A stretch of DNA of 64,000 bases, from the NCBI RefSeq assembly GCF_900104775.1, contig NZ_FNSA01000003.1, forward strand, positions 2,790,001 through 2,854,000. Direction: 5' to 3'. Positions 40,746 to 48,270 of this stretch are shown here, one piece after another (the first letter of the stretch is position 1; every line of letters starts with the position of its first letter). The notes under the pieces were generated by a model. That model was given only the letters and a program-made list of their open reading frames with translations. It was not told the origin of the DNA and made no database searches. A program made the position numbers and the translations under genes. The DNA is from Tsukamurella tyrosinosolvens. GTDB lineage: Bacteria; Actinomycetota; Actinomycetes; Mycobacteriales; Mycobacteriaceae.

Positions 40746-40979
40746 TCAGCGATTCCGGGCGTCGTCCGCCGCCATCATCGCTTCGTGCAGCGACGGGTAT
40801 CCGGATCCGACCACTTCGACGTCCCACCCGTCCCGCTCGTAGAGCTGCGCCACCCACTCGCCGGCGTCGTTTCGTGTGACGCCCGCCGCGCGGTGCCCGC
40901 CGGCGACTGTGGCGATGTGCCACTCGACGTCGCCCTGCATCTCGGTGTGCCAGCCGCCGCGGCCCGGCCACGTGTTCAT
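40746..40979 (-). CDS. Small mixed alpha/beta protein
   Basis: 77 residues, ATG overlapping the previous stop (ATGA). Contains HTEMQGDVEWHIATVAG and YPSLHEAMMAADDARN, a pattern of two strands and a helix common in plasmid-borne small proteins. Unknown function. Confidence 0.6.
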   Translation of the reverse strand: MNTWPGRGGWHTEMQGDVEWHIATVAGGHRAAGVTRNDAGEWVAQLYERDGWDVEVVGSGYPSLHEAMMAADDARNR

Positions 40980-41239
40980 GGCGCCTCGTACCAGTCGGCG
41001 TCGTCCTCGGTGATCTGACTCTCGAAGATGACCTTCGGGAAGTCGCCACTGTCGAAGCTGCGCTCGTCGTAGCGGTCGACGCCGCGCGCCGCAGCGAGGG
41101 TGTCGAGGATCCGCTCCGTGCTCCACATCCCCGCGGAGTCGAGATCGACCAGCCCCTGGGCGACCAGGACGTCGATCAGCTTCTCTGGCGTGTAGTTCTC
41201 GGCCTGGTAGGTGTACCCGGCGATGGTGTCGGCGCTCAC
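40976..41239 (-). CDS. Small acidic protein
   Basis: 87 residues, GTG overlapping the previous TGA. Acidic, helical (TPEKLIDVLVAQGLVDLD). Unknown. Confidence 0.6.
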   Translation of the reverse strand: MSADTIAGYTYQAENYTPEKLIDVLVAQGLVDLDSAGMWSTERILDTLAAARGVDRYDERSFDSGDFPKVIFESQITEDDADWYEAP

Positions 41240-41397
41240 CGCAGGTCGTCCGCGTTCTCGCCGGAGTCGAACTCCACGTCCCAGTTCGTGGCGGCGTTCC
41301 AGTGCCCGGAGGTCATTCCGTTCTCGATCTGGCCGACGACCTCCTCCAGGTACTCAGTTGCCCGGTCGGCAGGGACGTTGATGGTGAGCTTGGCCAT
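41236..41397 (-). CDS. Small protein of unknown function
   Basis: 53 residues, MAKLTINVPADRATEYLEEV at the start, with AAGGAGGC a few bases upstream and a GTGA overlap to the next gene. Clear start and overlap make it probable despite its size. Confidence 0.65.
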   Translation of the reverse strand: MAKLTINVPADRATEYLEEVVGQIENGMTSGHWNAATNWDVEFDSGENADDLR

Positions 41398-41430
41398 TGC
41401 GGCCTCCTTCTCGTTCGATCTGGGGACGAA

Positions 41431-42024
41431 CTACTGGCCGGCGACGATGTGCGCGACGTGGGCCTGTGCGCGCGGGTCGCCCGGAATGTCGGACAGGTCT
41501 TCGGCCGGGGACAGCATCTCGGCCCGGAGTGAAGAGCCGCAGGTGGAGGAAAGAAGGACGCCGTCCTTCCGGAACCCCAGGATGAAGTCCGAGTCGGGCG
41601 AGAATCCGCCGACGAGGAAGCCGGCGCCGGGCGGCAGCGCGTCGATCGCCGCGCAGATGGCCTGGTTGTTTCCGCGCTCGACGACTGCCTGCTCGTCGCT
41701 GTCATCCCCATCGCTGCCCGCGACCTCGACGCGCGAAGCGTCGTAGTGCCACAGAGGCGTGTACTTGTCGGCGGTGATCTGCCAGGCGAGAACCTCGCCC
41801 TGCTCGCGGTCGAGGGTCACGGAGGAGTCCTCGACCATCTCCTCGACCGTCGCGTAGATGGGCTCATCGGCGAGGTATGCGTCCGGATCGTCCACCGTCC
41901 AGCCCCGGAGGAACACGGTCCGGACATCGCCGTCGTAGCTGATCAGGCCGATCGCTCCGGCCGGCTGGGTGAGAACTTCCTTGGCCGCGCCAAGGCCGCC
42001 GATCAGATCGTAGGTTTCCTGCAT
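41431..42024 (-). CDS. Hypothetical alpha/beta protein
   Basis: 197 residues, GAGAGG before ATG. Strand-rich (GAIGLISYDGDVRTVFLRGW) with an acidic middle and a second half carrying GFLVGGFSPDSDFILGF. No family recognised. Confidence 0.65.
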   Translation of the reverse strand: MQETYDLIGGLGAAKEVLTQPAGAIGLISYDGDVRTVFLRGWTVDDPDAYLADEPIYATVEEMVEDSSVTLDREQGEVLAWQITADKYTPLWHYDASRVEVAGSDGDDSDEQAVVERGNNQAICAAIDALPPGAGFLVGGFSPDSDFILGFRKDGVLLSSTCGSSLRAEMLSPAEDLSDIPGDPRAQAHVAHIVAGQ

Positions 42025-42039
42025 GGTGTTGCCTCTCTG

Positions 42040-42222
42040 TCAGGGCTCGAGGCAGACGCGATGCGCGCACTGCCCGCTGGTGACGGCGTTGCGGAACCAG
42101 ACGCCGTCGTCGGTGATCTCGCGGTCGTCCTCGGTGCATTTGCGGTGCGGCGCCATGTCCGAGCAACGGTGACCTCTACGCAGGTCGCTCTCGTTCATTG
42201 GGGAGGTGATCTCGGCGGCCAT
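42040..42222 (-). CDS. Small Cys/His protein
   Basis: 60 residues; RCSDMAPHRKC and SGQCAHRVC suggest a metal site. The start overlaps the upstream stop by one base. The next gene follows in 15 bp. Confidence 0.6.
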   Translation of the reverse strand: MAAEITSPMNESDLRRGHRCSDMAPHRKCTEDDREITDDGVWFRNAVTSGQCAHRVCLEP

Positions 42223-42473
42223 CAGCCCAGCCCTTTCTCGTCCAGGTGCTTGCCGAAGTGAGTACGGGCTATGAGGTCGACGTGGGACCTCTCCATCTCC
42301 TCATCGAGGAAGTCCCACCCGCACAGGGTGCATTCGGCAGCGGCGAAACACTTGTCCGGGCCGGACCAGGTCTGCACCTGGAACAGAAGATCCCCGTCCG
42401 GCAAGCGGAACTCGATCGTGCGGGTGTCCGGGCCCCCGTTGAACAGGCCGTAGTCCCCTTGTGGTGCGGGCAC
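42222..42473 (-). CDS. Small zinc-finger-like protein
   Basis: 83 residues from GTG 42473. CTLCGWDFLDEEMERSHVDLI followed by HFGKH: a C2H2-like spacing (split here into two quoted parts of one segment: CTLCGW and SHVDLIARTH). Could bind nucleic acid or only zinc. Confidence 0.65.
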   Translation of the reverse strand: MPAPQGDYGLFNGGPDTRTIEFRLPDGDLLFQVQTWSGPDKCFAAAECTLCGWDFLDEEMERSHVDLIARTHFGKHLDEKGLG

Positions 42474-42475
42474 GG

Positions 42476-42544
42476 TCAGACCTCCATCGGTGCGCCGTTG
42501 GAACTCGGCCTGTACAGCGCGCTCAGGTGTTCATGTTCGGCCAC
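42476..42544 (-). CDS. 22-residue micro-ORF
   Basis: GTG 42544 with GGAGGGAGG just upstream opens 22 codons (MAEHEHLSALYRPSSNGAP) and stops 3 bp before the next GTG. The ribosome site is good but the product is very short, so it may be a leader that couples translation. Confidence 0.4.
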   Translation of the reverse strand: MAEHEHLSALYRPSSNGAPMEV

Positions 42545-42691
42545 GGGGCCTCCCTCCACGATCGGGGTGCGAGTGCGGGTGAGCCTGCCACCGAAGCGCC
42601 CTCTGCCCCGAGCGTGGCGCGGACCCCGAGCAACGCCGCTGGCCGCGCCTTCCGCACCCAACCTGTAGGGCGCGGGGCATTCTGACCGACC

Positions 42692-43360
42692 ATGGACCCC
42701 GCCATAGCGCGAATCTCGAGCGGCCGTGACAGTGCCCTGCGCAGGGCACTGAGGCGGCATGTGCGCAACGCTACGTCGACGCGCCCCGAAGGTCGCGCGA
42801 GACGCCTCCTCGAGGTGGCGATGACCGACATGGCCCGAGCGCACGCCGGCGATCTCCGGGTACTCCACTCGAGCGTTGACCGAGTCGCAGAGGCCGTGGG
42901 TCGCGCGCAGCTCGACGAGATTGCCTCTGCCGTCGCCTCCGGCACCCTCGATGGCGAGATCACCTTCGACATGCGGGACGTCCACTGGAGCTCCCTCGAC
43001 GAGACGCCCACCCCGTACGGCACCTTCGTCGCGCACGTGCTGCTGCACCGGCACCGCCTGACCTCCGACCGCGGTGCGATGGCAGCGACATGCGCCCGGA
43101 TCGTCACGACGCCCAGGCTGGGCGAGCCGCCGGCGTGGGCCGAAGTCGCCCCCATCGCGCTGTCGCACCCCGACGCGGTGGTCGCGGGCGCCGCGGCTGC
43201 GGTCGAGATCAGTACCGCTGCGTGCGATCGGCAAGAACTCCTCGAGAAAGTCGCGTCCGAGCACCGCAGCAGTCCCCTATTGCCGGCCGCGCTGCTCTTC
43301 GTCGAGTCCGCGGTACTGGCCCACGACGGTGTCGGCGAGGCAGTGCGCAACGCGCCCTGA
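42692..43360 (+). CDS. Plus-strand helical protein inserted in a minus-strand array
   Basis: 222 residues, Ala/Arg-rich and helical with no membrane segment. It has HEAT-like alternation of helices (PIALSHPDAVVAGAAAAVEI) but no recognised family. It is the only plus-strand gene between 40.5 and 62 kb, with no clear ribosome site, and opposes the surrounding operon. It may be an insertion or a separately controlled gene. Confidence 0.6.
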   Translation: MDPAIARISSGRDSALRRALRRHVRNATSTRPEGRARRLLEVAMTDMARAHAGDLRVLHSSVDRVAEAVGRAQLDEIASAVASGTLDGEITFDMRDVHWSSLDETPTPYGTFVAHVLLHRHRLTSDRGAMAATCARIVTTPRLGEPPAWAEVAPIALSHPDAVVAGAAAAVEISTAACDRQELLEKVASEHRSSPLLPAALLFVESAVLAHDGVGEAVRNAP

Positions 43361-43370
43361 CAGTCGCACG

Positions 43371-43598
43371 TCACATGCACTCGCCGGCGTGGATCAAGAA
43401 GCAGTTGCGGCACGGGGTCCCGGCGTCGTTGAGGTCGTCGAGGTGCAGCGGGCAGGCGTCGTGCACGATGCGGCCCTCGACGTCGTAGTGCACGTCGTCG
43501 CCCAGGGTGATCTGGCCTCGGCAGTCCGGGCAGCGTCCGGGGTACTGTGCCTGGAAGCTGCGCGCGCCGGAGACCGTGCCGAGTCGTGGTGCGTTCAT
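43371..43598 (-). CDS. Zinc-ribbon-like small protein
   Basis: 75 residues, CAGGAG before ATG. Four cysteine clusters: RCPDCRGQI, VHDACPLH, PCRNCFLIH and GEC. The pattern fits a treble-clef or ribbon with two zinc ions. Confidence 0.72.
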   Translation of the reverse strand: MNAPRLGTVSGARSFQAQYPGRCPDCRGQITLGDDVHYDVEGRIVHDACPLHLDDLNDAGTPCRNCFLIHAGECM

Positions 43599-43652
43599 GG
43601 GATTCTCCTGTCTACAGGTGGGCGGGAAGGATCAGGTGCGGGATCGGTCCGG

Positions 43653-44105
43653 TCACCGGCGGTCCTCGCAGGCGCACCGCCGGGGGCGCATCGACAGCTC
43701 TCCGTCGGCAGCGGTGAAGACCTCAAAGTGGCTGCGCCACTCGTTGCGCCAGTTCGGAAGCTCATGGTCGAGAACCTCGGCGGCGTCTACCGCTCCGGAG
43801 GCGAGGTCCAGGAGCACACCGGGAGCGACGGCGCGGTAGACGTCGATCGGCCGCAGGTTGAACCCTTCCACGAGCGACCGGGTCAACCATGTCGCCGGCT
43901 CATCGACGTACTCGGCCAGCGCTTCCAGGACCTCGATGAGGCGATTGAGCTCGTCGGCCTCCTCGGGGGTCGGGCTGGCGGCACCCCGGCGGAGGAGCCG
44001 AAGTCGCGAGACGGGGACGCCGAGTAGGTCGGAAGCGTCGCCTTGGCCGATGCCGTAGTCGTTGCCGAGGGTCTGCAGAGCGGGCCGGCGAGTGTTCGGT
44101 GTCAC
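43653..44105 (-). CDS. XRE/DUF2384-like DNA-binding protein
   Basis: 150 residues from GTG 44105 (GTGA overlap). The HTH-like part (QGDASDLLGVPVSRLRLLRR) is followed by a helical part and WLTRSLVEGFNLRPIDVY, LDLASGAVDAAEVLD, which resembles the Xre/MbcA/ParS antitoxin C-terminal domain (DUF2384). Such antitoxins pair with RES-domain toxins, but no toxin is recognised next to it. Regulator role is equally possible. Confidence 0.6.
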   Translation of the reverse strand: MTPNTRRPALQTLGNDYGIGQGDASDLLGVPVSRLRLLRRGAASPTPEEADELNRLIEVLEALAEYVDEPATWLTRSLVEGFNLRPIDVYRAVAPGVLLDLASGAVDAAEVLDHELPNWRNEWRSHFEVFTAADGELSMRPRRCACEDRR

Positions 44106-44500
44106 GGCTTCGTCGTCCTGCCTGTGTCGTCGGAGTATCCGAGCTGGTCCAGCGCGGTGTTGATGGCACGCTCGAAGACCTCGTCGGCGTGCTCGTAGGC
44201 GTCGCCGATCAGGATCAGTCCGTCGGAGTCCCAGTCGTACTGGCGGCGTGGGTTCGACCGGAGGATGACGATCCGGTTGAAGGGCAGGCGGACGATGCGC
44301 ACGTGCCGGGCATCGAGGAGCTCGAGAGCGGCCATGACCACGACGCTGCGGCGTACCTGGAGCGACTTCCCGCTCAGCTCGCGGGGTGCGATCCATGCAC
44401 GCCCGAGCGCTCCCCATAGCCACTGCACCCCGGCGAACAGGAGGAACGCGGATGGCAGCGTGAGCGCCCCGATGACGAACCAGGCCGCTGCGTTAGGCAT
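44102..44500 (-). CDS. Single-pass membrane protein
   Basis: 132 residues from ATG 44500 (GCAGGAG upstream). One N-terminal helix (about 8-30, WFVIGALTLPSAFLLFAGV), then a soluble domain with strands (RHVRIVRLPFNRIVILR). Overlaps the XRE-like gene. Confidence 0.65.
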   Translation of the reverse strand: MPNAAAWFVIGALTLPSAFLLFAGVQWLWGALGRAWIAPRELSGKSLQVRRSVVVMAALELLDARHVRIVRLPFNRIVILRSNPRRQYDWDSDGLILIGDAYEHADEVFERAINTALDQLGYSDDTGRTTKP

Positions 44501-44741
44501 GTCGATCTCCTGCGGTCGAGTCGGCGTGCGGATATGAACACTTGCATGTGTCGTGCACAGCGAAGGCACATGCGCCGCACCAGAAGCCCTTCTTCCCGAC
44601 GTACCGTTCTCCGGGCGCGCCGCAGTGGCACGGGCCCTCTTCGTCCATGCGCTCGCCGAAGACGTTGACCTCTCCCCCTCGGGTCGCCTTGGTCAGCTCG
44701 GCCGCGAACCAGGACGGAGACGCGGGGCCTGACTCAGCCAC
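44493..44741 (-). CDS. Zinc-ribbon-like small protein
   Basis: 82 residues. CHCGAPGERYVGKKGFWCGA followed by CAFAVHDTCKC: cysteine pairs with the spacing of a zinc ribbon. Overlaps both neighbours. Confidence 0.68.
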   Translation of the reverse strand: MAESGPASPSWFAAELTKATRGGEVNVFGERMDEEGPCHCGAPGERYVGKKGFWCGACAFAVHDTCKCSYPHADSTAGDRHA

Positions 44742-45054
44742 GGTTCAACTCCGCGGCGCCCTGCGCGGAAGCGATGCGAAGAGCAGCTGCGACCTGCTCG
44801 GCGCAGCAGTCGAACTCGTCGCCGGGGTACCCGTCAGGCTCGCCGATGAGTGGAGCGTTGTGCTCGCGCAGGGCAGCAGCGATCACGGCTGTGTCGGGGT
44901 CGCCGCCGCGGGGGCGACTGACGACGACGAGATCGTCCGCCGACAGGATCGCTGCGGCGAGATCGTGCGCGATACCCGAAGCCGCATCCAATTGTCCTCC
45001 GGACTTCAGAATCGGCTCGATCAGCCGCTTGAGGTGTTCCGCGACGCCGTTCAT
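44734..45054 (-). CDS. Small helical protein
   Basis: 106 residues, ATG overlapping the previous stop. Helical start (MNGVAEHLKRLIEPILKSGG), then PDTAVIAAALREHNAP and a Cys pair (DCCAEQ). Unknown. Confidence 0.62.
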   Translation of the reverse strand: MNGVAEHLKRLIEPILKSGGQLDAASGIAHDLAAAILSADDLVVVSRPRGGDPDTAVIAAALREHNAPLIGEPDGYPGDEFDCCAEQVAAALRIASAQGAAELNRG

Positions 45055-45425
45055 GACGCCACCTCCCCAAGCGCGGACTCCCCGCCGCCCAGTGCTGAAC
45101 GCGGCAACGTGGCCAGGTGGCGGGAGACCGCGCTGAGCAACAGGATCAAGCGCAGCGCGACCACGACACCGGCACGCAACGAGAACACGAGCACAGCTAG
45201 GAGGGCCGCGCCAGTAACGAGCTTTCCAACTCCCAATGCGCCGAGGATCGCCACGCCCCACATCCCCGCGATGACGAGACTGAAGAAGGTTCCGAGTCCG
45301 GCCGCCACCGTCATCGTCGCCCCGGTCGCCCACAAGAAGGGGTAGACAGCGACCGCGGCCGGTCCACACCACGCTGACGCACGCACCCAGACGGGGAGCC
45401 GTTCACTGCGGGCATGTCCGCTCAT
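45051..45425 (-). CDS. Small multi-pass membrane protein
   Basis: 124 residues with three likely membrane helices between about 17 and 105 (AVAVYPFLWATGATMTV, GTFFSLVIAGMWGVAIL, GAALLAVLVFSLRAGVV). Resembles the short membrane proteins called SpdB or similar in actinobacterial plasmids, with no proof. ATG overlaps the upstream stop. Confidence 0.68.
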   Translation of the reverse strand: MSGHARSERLPVWVRASAWCGPAAVAVYPFLWATGATMTVAAGLGTFFSLVIAGMWGVAILGALGVGKLVTGAALLAVLVFSLRAGVVVALRLILLLSAVSRHLATLPRSALGGGESALGEVAS

Positions 45426-45628
45426 CGGATCTCGATCCCGAGGTGGAAGGCGCGGACGGCGGCGAGTAGTGCGTAGGCGCAGTTCTCGGCCTCATCGGGC
45501 GCCATCGACACCCGCGAGTCCCCCACGCAGAGGGTGATGCCCAGCTTCCCGAAGATCGGCTCCGGGTCGACGGTGATGCCGTTGGACTGGACCAGGTAGA
45601 GGTCGTCGTCGTTGAAGTCGGTGCTCAT
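45422..45628 (-). CDS. Small protein
   Basis: 68 residues, AAGGAAAG before ATG. Pattern DLYLVQSNGITVDPEPIFG, then a helix with NCAYALLAAVRAF. Unknown. Confidence 0.62.
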   Translation of the reverse strand: MSTDFNDDDLYLVQSNGITVDPEPIFGKLGITLCVGDSRVSMAPDEAENCAYALLAAVRAFHLGIEIR

Positions 45629-45864
45629 GCGCTTTCCTTGGTTCGGTAGTGATCCCGTGTTCGGCCGACGTGGTCGTGGATGTGCATTGCCGCCTGCACC
45701 GTCAGCCCAGGCGCGGTGTCGGTCTCGAAATTCCCGCAACGCCCGCAGACACGCGCGAGCGTTACCCCTGGAGGTCTGCCGACGGGACGGGTGGTGGGGT
45801 ACCACCCGCTCCACCGGTGCCTCCGCAGCCAGCAGCGGGCCGGGCGACCGACCGGGCCGCTCAC
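45625..45864 (-). CDS. Basic CxxC protein
   Basis: 79 residues from GTG 45864, which overlaps the upstream stop (GTGA). Basic, Trp-containing (RRHRWSGWYP), with RVCGRCGNFE and a His cluster (HIHDH). Possible zinc site. Confidence 0.6.
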   Translation of the reverse strand: MSGPVGRPARCWLRRHRWSGWYPTTRPVGRPPGVTLARVCGRCGNFETDTAPGLTVQAAMHIHDHVGRTRDHYRTKESA

Positions 45865-46028
45865 AATCGGATCCGTTGCGCGGACGGCGGGGTTGTGCGG
45901 ATCAGCCCGCAACGCTCGCAGCAGGATCGATTCGACGAGCTCGGCTCGATGCGGAAGCGGTGCCCGGCATGGTCGACGCACGGCGCGAGCTTCGCGAAGC
46001 TATCGTCGGACCCGATCGAGACGGTCAT
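45861..46028 (-). CDS. 55-residue zinc-knuckle-like protein
   Basis: ATG 46028 overlaps the upstream stop, GTGA links it to the next gene. PCVDHAGHRFRIE and SCCERCGLIRTT give a Cys/His set like other small proteins of this array. It is below usual size limits but fixed by overlaps on both sides. Confidence 0.65.
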   Translation of the reverse strand: MTVSIGSDDSFAKLAPCVDHAGHRFRIEPSSSNRSCCERCGLIRTTPPSAQRIRL

Positions 46029-46324
46029 CGGAGTGCCGCCTCCTCGCCGTCGTCATCGTCGTCGTCCTTCTGGAAACGCTCGGGGACATCTCCGTAGACG
46101 CCCTGACTGTGGATGTCCTCGATCCCCGAATCGTTCGCATAGTCGCGGAGGAGCTCGTACTTGTCCGGGATCCCGTGCTTTCCGAGGTTCGCAGCGATGA
46201 AGTCCGAGACCGCGTCCGGATCGTTCATGTCGACCTTGCCGATCGCCGCGATCGCGTCGAAGACCTCCTCGTCGACGTCATAGGTCGCGACGGCAGTACT
46301 GGTGATGTGGAACTCGATCTTCAT
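46025..46324 (-). CDS. Small very acidic protein
   Basis: 99 residues, GAGGAGAG before ATG. N-terminal strands, acidic helices, then a run of Asp near the end (QKDDDDDDGEE). Very acidic proteins in mobile elements sometimes mimic DNA, which is only a thought here. Confidence 0.65.
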   Translation of the reverse strand: MKIEFHITSTAVATYDVDEEVFDAIAAIGKVDMNDPDAVSDFIAANLGKHGIPDKYELLRDYANDSGIEDIHSQGVYGDVPERFQKDDDDDDGEEAALR

Positions 46325-46368
46325 GTGACTCTCCTCTTGGCTGGTTGGTTGGTCTTGTGGGGAACGGG

Positions 46369-46554
46369 TTAGTCGCCGGCGCAGTAGTCGTCCCAGGCCT
46401 CGGACACCGCCTCGCCCCAGTTGTGGCCCAACGTGGTCTCGACGTCCTCGATCGTGAGCGTGTCGCTACGCAGGTACCGGTCGATCGTCTCGAATGCCTC
46501 CTCGAGCGCGTCCTCGATGATTCGGTCGACACACCGCGCGCTCTGCTCGCTCAT
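46369..46554 (-). CDS. Small acidic helical protein
   Basis: 61 residues, ATG overlapping the vWA gene's stop. Helical and acidic (IIEDALEEAFETIDRYL). Unknown; made with the vWA protein. Confidence 0.62.
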   Translation of the reverse strand: MSEQSARCVDRIIEDALEEAFETIDRYLRSDTLTIEDVETTLGHNWGEAVSEAWDDYCAGD

Positions 46555-47321
46555 CGGAGCAGCCCTGCGGTCTGCGCAGCTGTGATCCAGCTGTCCCACT
46601 CGTCGACCATCGCCTCCGCGAACTCGAGGTCGCTGACGCCGCTCGGGTTCGACAGGAACTTCGCGTCGGCGTTGTCGACCAGACGTCCGTCCATGTCGTC
46701 GAGCTCCTGCAGGTAGTCGACCGGGCGAATGGCGAGAAACTTCAAGAACACGGCGTACTGGGACAGCCGCCGGACCGCAGCTGTGGCACTTCGCCGGTCG
46801 TCCGGGCTGCCGTCCGTCACCACGATGACGAACAGGGGCGCCTGGGTCTTCTCGGCCAGCACCTCGACCTCCTTGAGCGCCGCGGTGAGGTTGGTCGAGC
46901 CCATCTTGCTCGGGCGATAGAGCTCGCGGTCGACGATGCCCGCGTAGTTCTCGACCGTCACGTTGACCTCGGCGCCAACGCCCGAGTCGAAAGGGATGAC
47001 GGGGATGACCCCGTCACCGTCGACCTGCAGCGCGAATCCGAGAGCTCGCTCCACGAGCTGCTGAACGAGCCCGTCGCGGTAGTCCCGGTCCATCGACATG
47101 GAGTGATCGAGGAGGAGCAGGGCCTCGGTGCGCACTCCGGACAGTCCGCGCTTGGACAGGCTCACGCCGGCCTTGTCGTATCGCTTGAGCAGATCGACCC
47201 CGGCGCCGCGCTTCTCCAGGCTCACGCGGTCGTTGGCCGGGCCGTCGTCGCGGACCAGGGCGACGGTGTTCTTGGGGGTGAGGGTGGTGCTGTCGCCGCT
47301 ACGGCGTCCGAACAGGCTCAT
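46551..47321 (-). CDS. TerF-like von Willebrand A domain protein
   Basis: 256 residues, GTAGGAG before ATG. A short TerD-like repeat start (VSLEKRG, VSLSKRGLSG) is followed by a vWA domain with MIDAS motif DHSMS (72-76), GSTNLTAAL and VVTDGSPDD. This is the layout of the vWA protein of tellurite/stress-response (Ter) clusters. No TerD or TerC gene accompanies it here, so its role on this element is unclear. Cotranscribed with small genes on both sides. Confidence 0.85.
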   Translation of the reverse strand: MSLFGRRSGDSTTLTPKNTVALVRDDGPANDRVSLEKRGAGVDLLKRYDKAGVSLSKRGLSGVRTEALLLLDHSMSMDRDYRDGLVQQLVERALGFALQVDGDGVIPVIPFDSGVGAEVNVTVENYAGIVDRELYRPSKMGSTNLTAALKEVEVLAEKTQAPLFVIVVTDGSPDDRRSATAAVRRLSQYAVFLKFLAIRPVDYLQELDDMDGRLVDNADAKFLSNPSGVSDLEFAEAMVDEWDSWITAAQTAGLLR

Positions 47322-47328
47322 GGTTCTC

Positions 47329-47556
47329 CTACTTGAGGTAGTTGGTGGCGAGGACTTCGAGTGCGTCGTCGAGCGTCTGGAGGCGAACGACCTGTGGCTG
47401 CGCGTGTGCGGCCCCGCGCTGCTCGAATCGTTCGTCGGCGACGGTTTCCAGGCGGGTCCGCACTTCCTCGGCCCGCGCCTCGGTCCGGAACGGCCCGACC
47501 GCCTCTGCGATGAGATGTGCGCCGGGGAAGTAGACGACCACGTGTTGTTCAGCCAT
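47329..47556 (-). CDS. Small alpha/beta protein
   Basis: 75 residues. HVVVYFPGAHLIAEAVGPF, a helix with EEVRTRLETV, then a second strand-helix. SPOR-like ordering is possible but there is no firm match. Confidence 0.62.
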   Translation of the reverse strand: MAEQHVVVYFPGAHLIAEAVGPFRTEARAEEVRTRLETVADERFEQRGAAHAQPQVVRLQTLDDALEVLATNYLK

Positions 47557-47734
47557 GCGGCACCGCGGTCCGGCACTGCGGGCAGAGGAGGACGGTTTCG
47601 TCGGGTCCTCCCCACCCCTCCTGTTCGACGGCGTGCTGCTCGGCTTCGAGCTCGCTCGGCGCTGCTTCGGTCAGCGCCGGGCAACGGTCGCACGCCGCGC
47701 GAAACCCGGGCTCTTCGACGAACTTCGGCATCAT
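47549..47734 (-). CDS. Small CxxC protein
   Basis: 61 residues (or 60 from the second ATG). ACDRCPALT at the start and LLCPQCRTAVPH at the end form two CxxC pairs, as in a zinc ribbon. GAGAGAGG lies upstream. Confidence 0.65.
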   Translation of the reverse strand: MMPKFVEEPGFRAACDRCPALTEAAPSELEAEQHAVEQEGWGGPDETVLLCPQCRTAVPHG

Positions 47735-47802
47735 CTACCTCTCTCGGGACTTCGGGGCTCGAGCGTGCACAGCCGCCGCGCCTGCGGACGTGTGCGGCGC
47801 GC

Positions 47803-48270
47803 TCACGCGGCGTCCTCCGCCCGCCGTCGACGCGAATCGTCGAAGGTCAGCAGAGGCTTCGCCCTCTCCCCCGTCCTGAGCTCCACGTACCCCGCGGAGC
47901 GGTTGGCGCATGGGCCGCAGGTGCTGACACTGCAGTGGGGTCCGGTGCGGAAGTCGCCGGCGCTGACGGTTCCGATGAAGTCCGCGCGGTGGTCGCACGG
48001 CGGCTCGAGGTTCCCGCGCTCCTGCCTGAGGGGCTTCCTCCGTGACACCGGGACCACTTCACCGTGCGCGGCCTCCGCTGCGGCCAGTTCCCTCGCCAGG
48101 TGCTTCGCGAGGTCGTGGCCGATGTCGGTGGGGCCGGGCAGCACCAGCCAGTTGCGGTTGGGCCATGCCTCGAGTGCCCCGCCGATCAGCTCAACGAGCT
48201 CGCGCTCGCGTGAGCTCGCTTCGCCGCTGGCTTCACAGGACGTGGGGTTACCGATCTCGGGCACAGTCAC
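47803..48270 (-). CDS. Small protein with Cys cluster
   Basis: 155 residues from GTG 48270, overlapping the TPM gene stop (GTGA). A helical first half is followed by PPCDHRADF, HCSVSTCGPCANRSAG. Unknown family. Confidence 0.6.
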   Translation of the reverse strand: MTVPEIGNPTSCEASGEASSRERELVELIGGALEAWPNRNWLVLPGPTDIGHDLAKHLARELAAAEAAHGEVVPVSRRKPLRQERGNLEPPCDHRADFIGTVSAGDFRTGPHCSVSTCGPCANRSAGYVELRTGERAKPLLTFDDSRRRRAEDAA

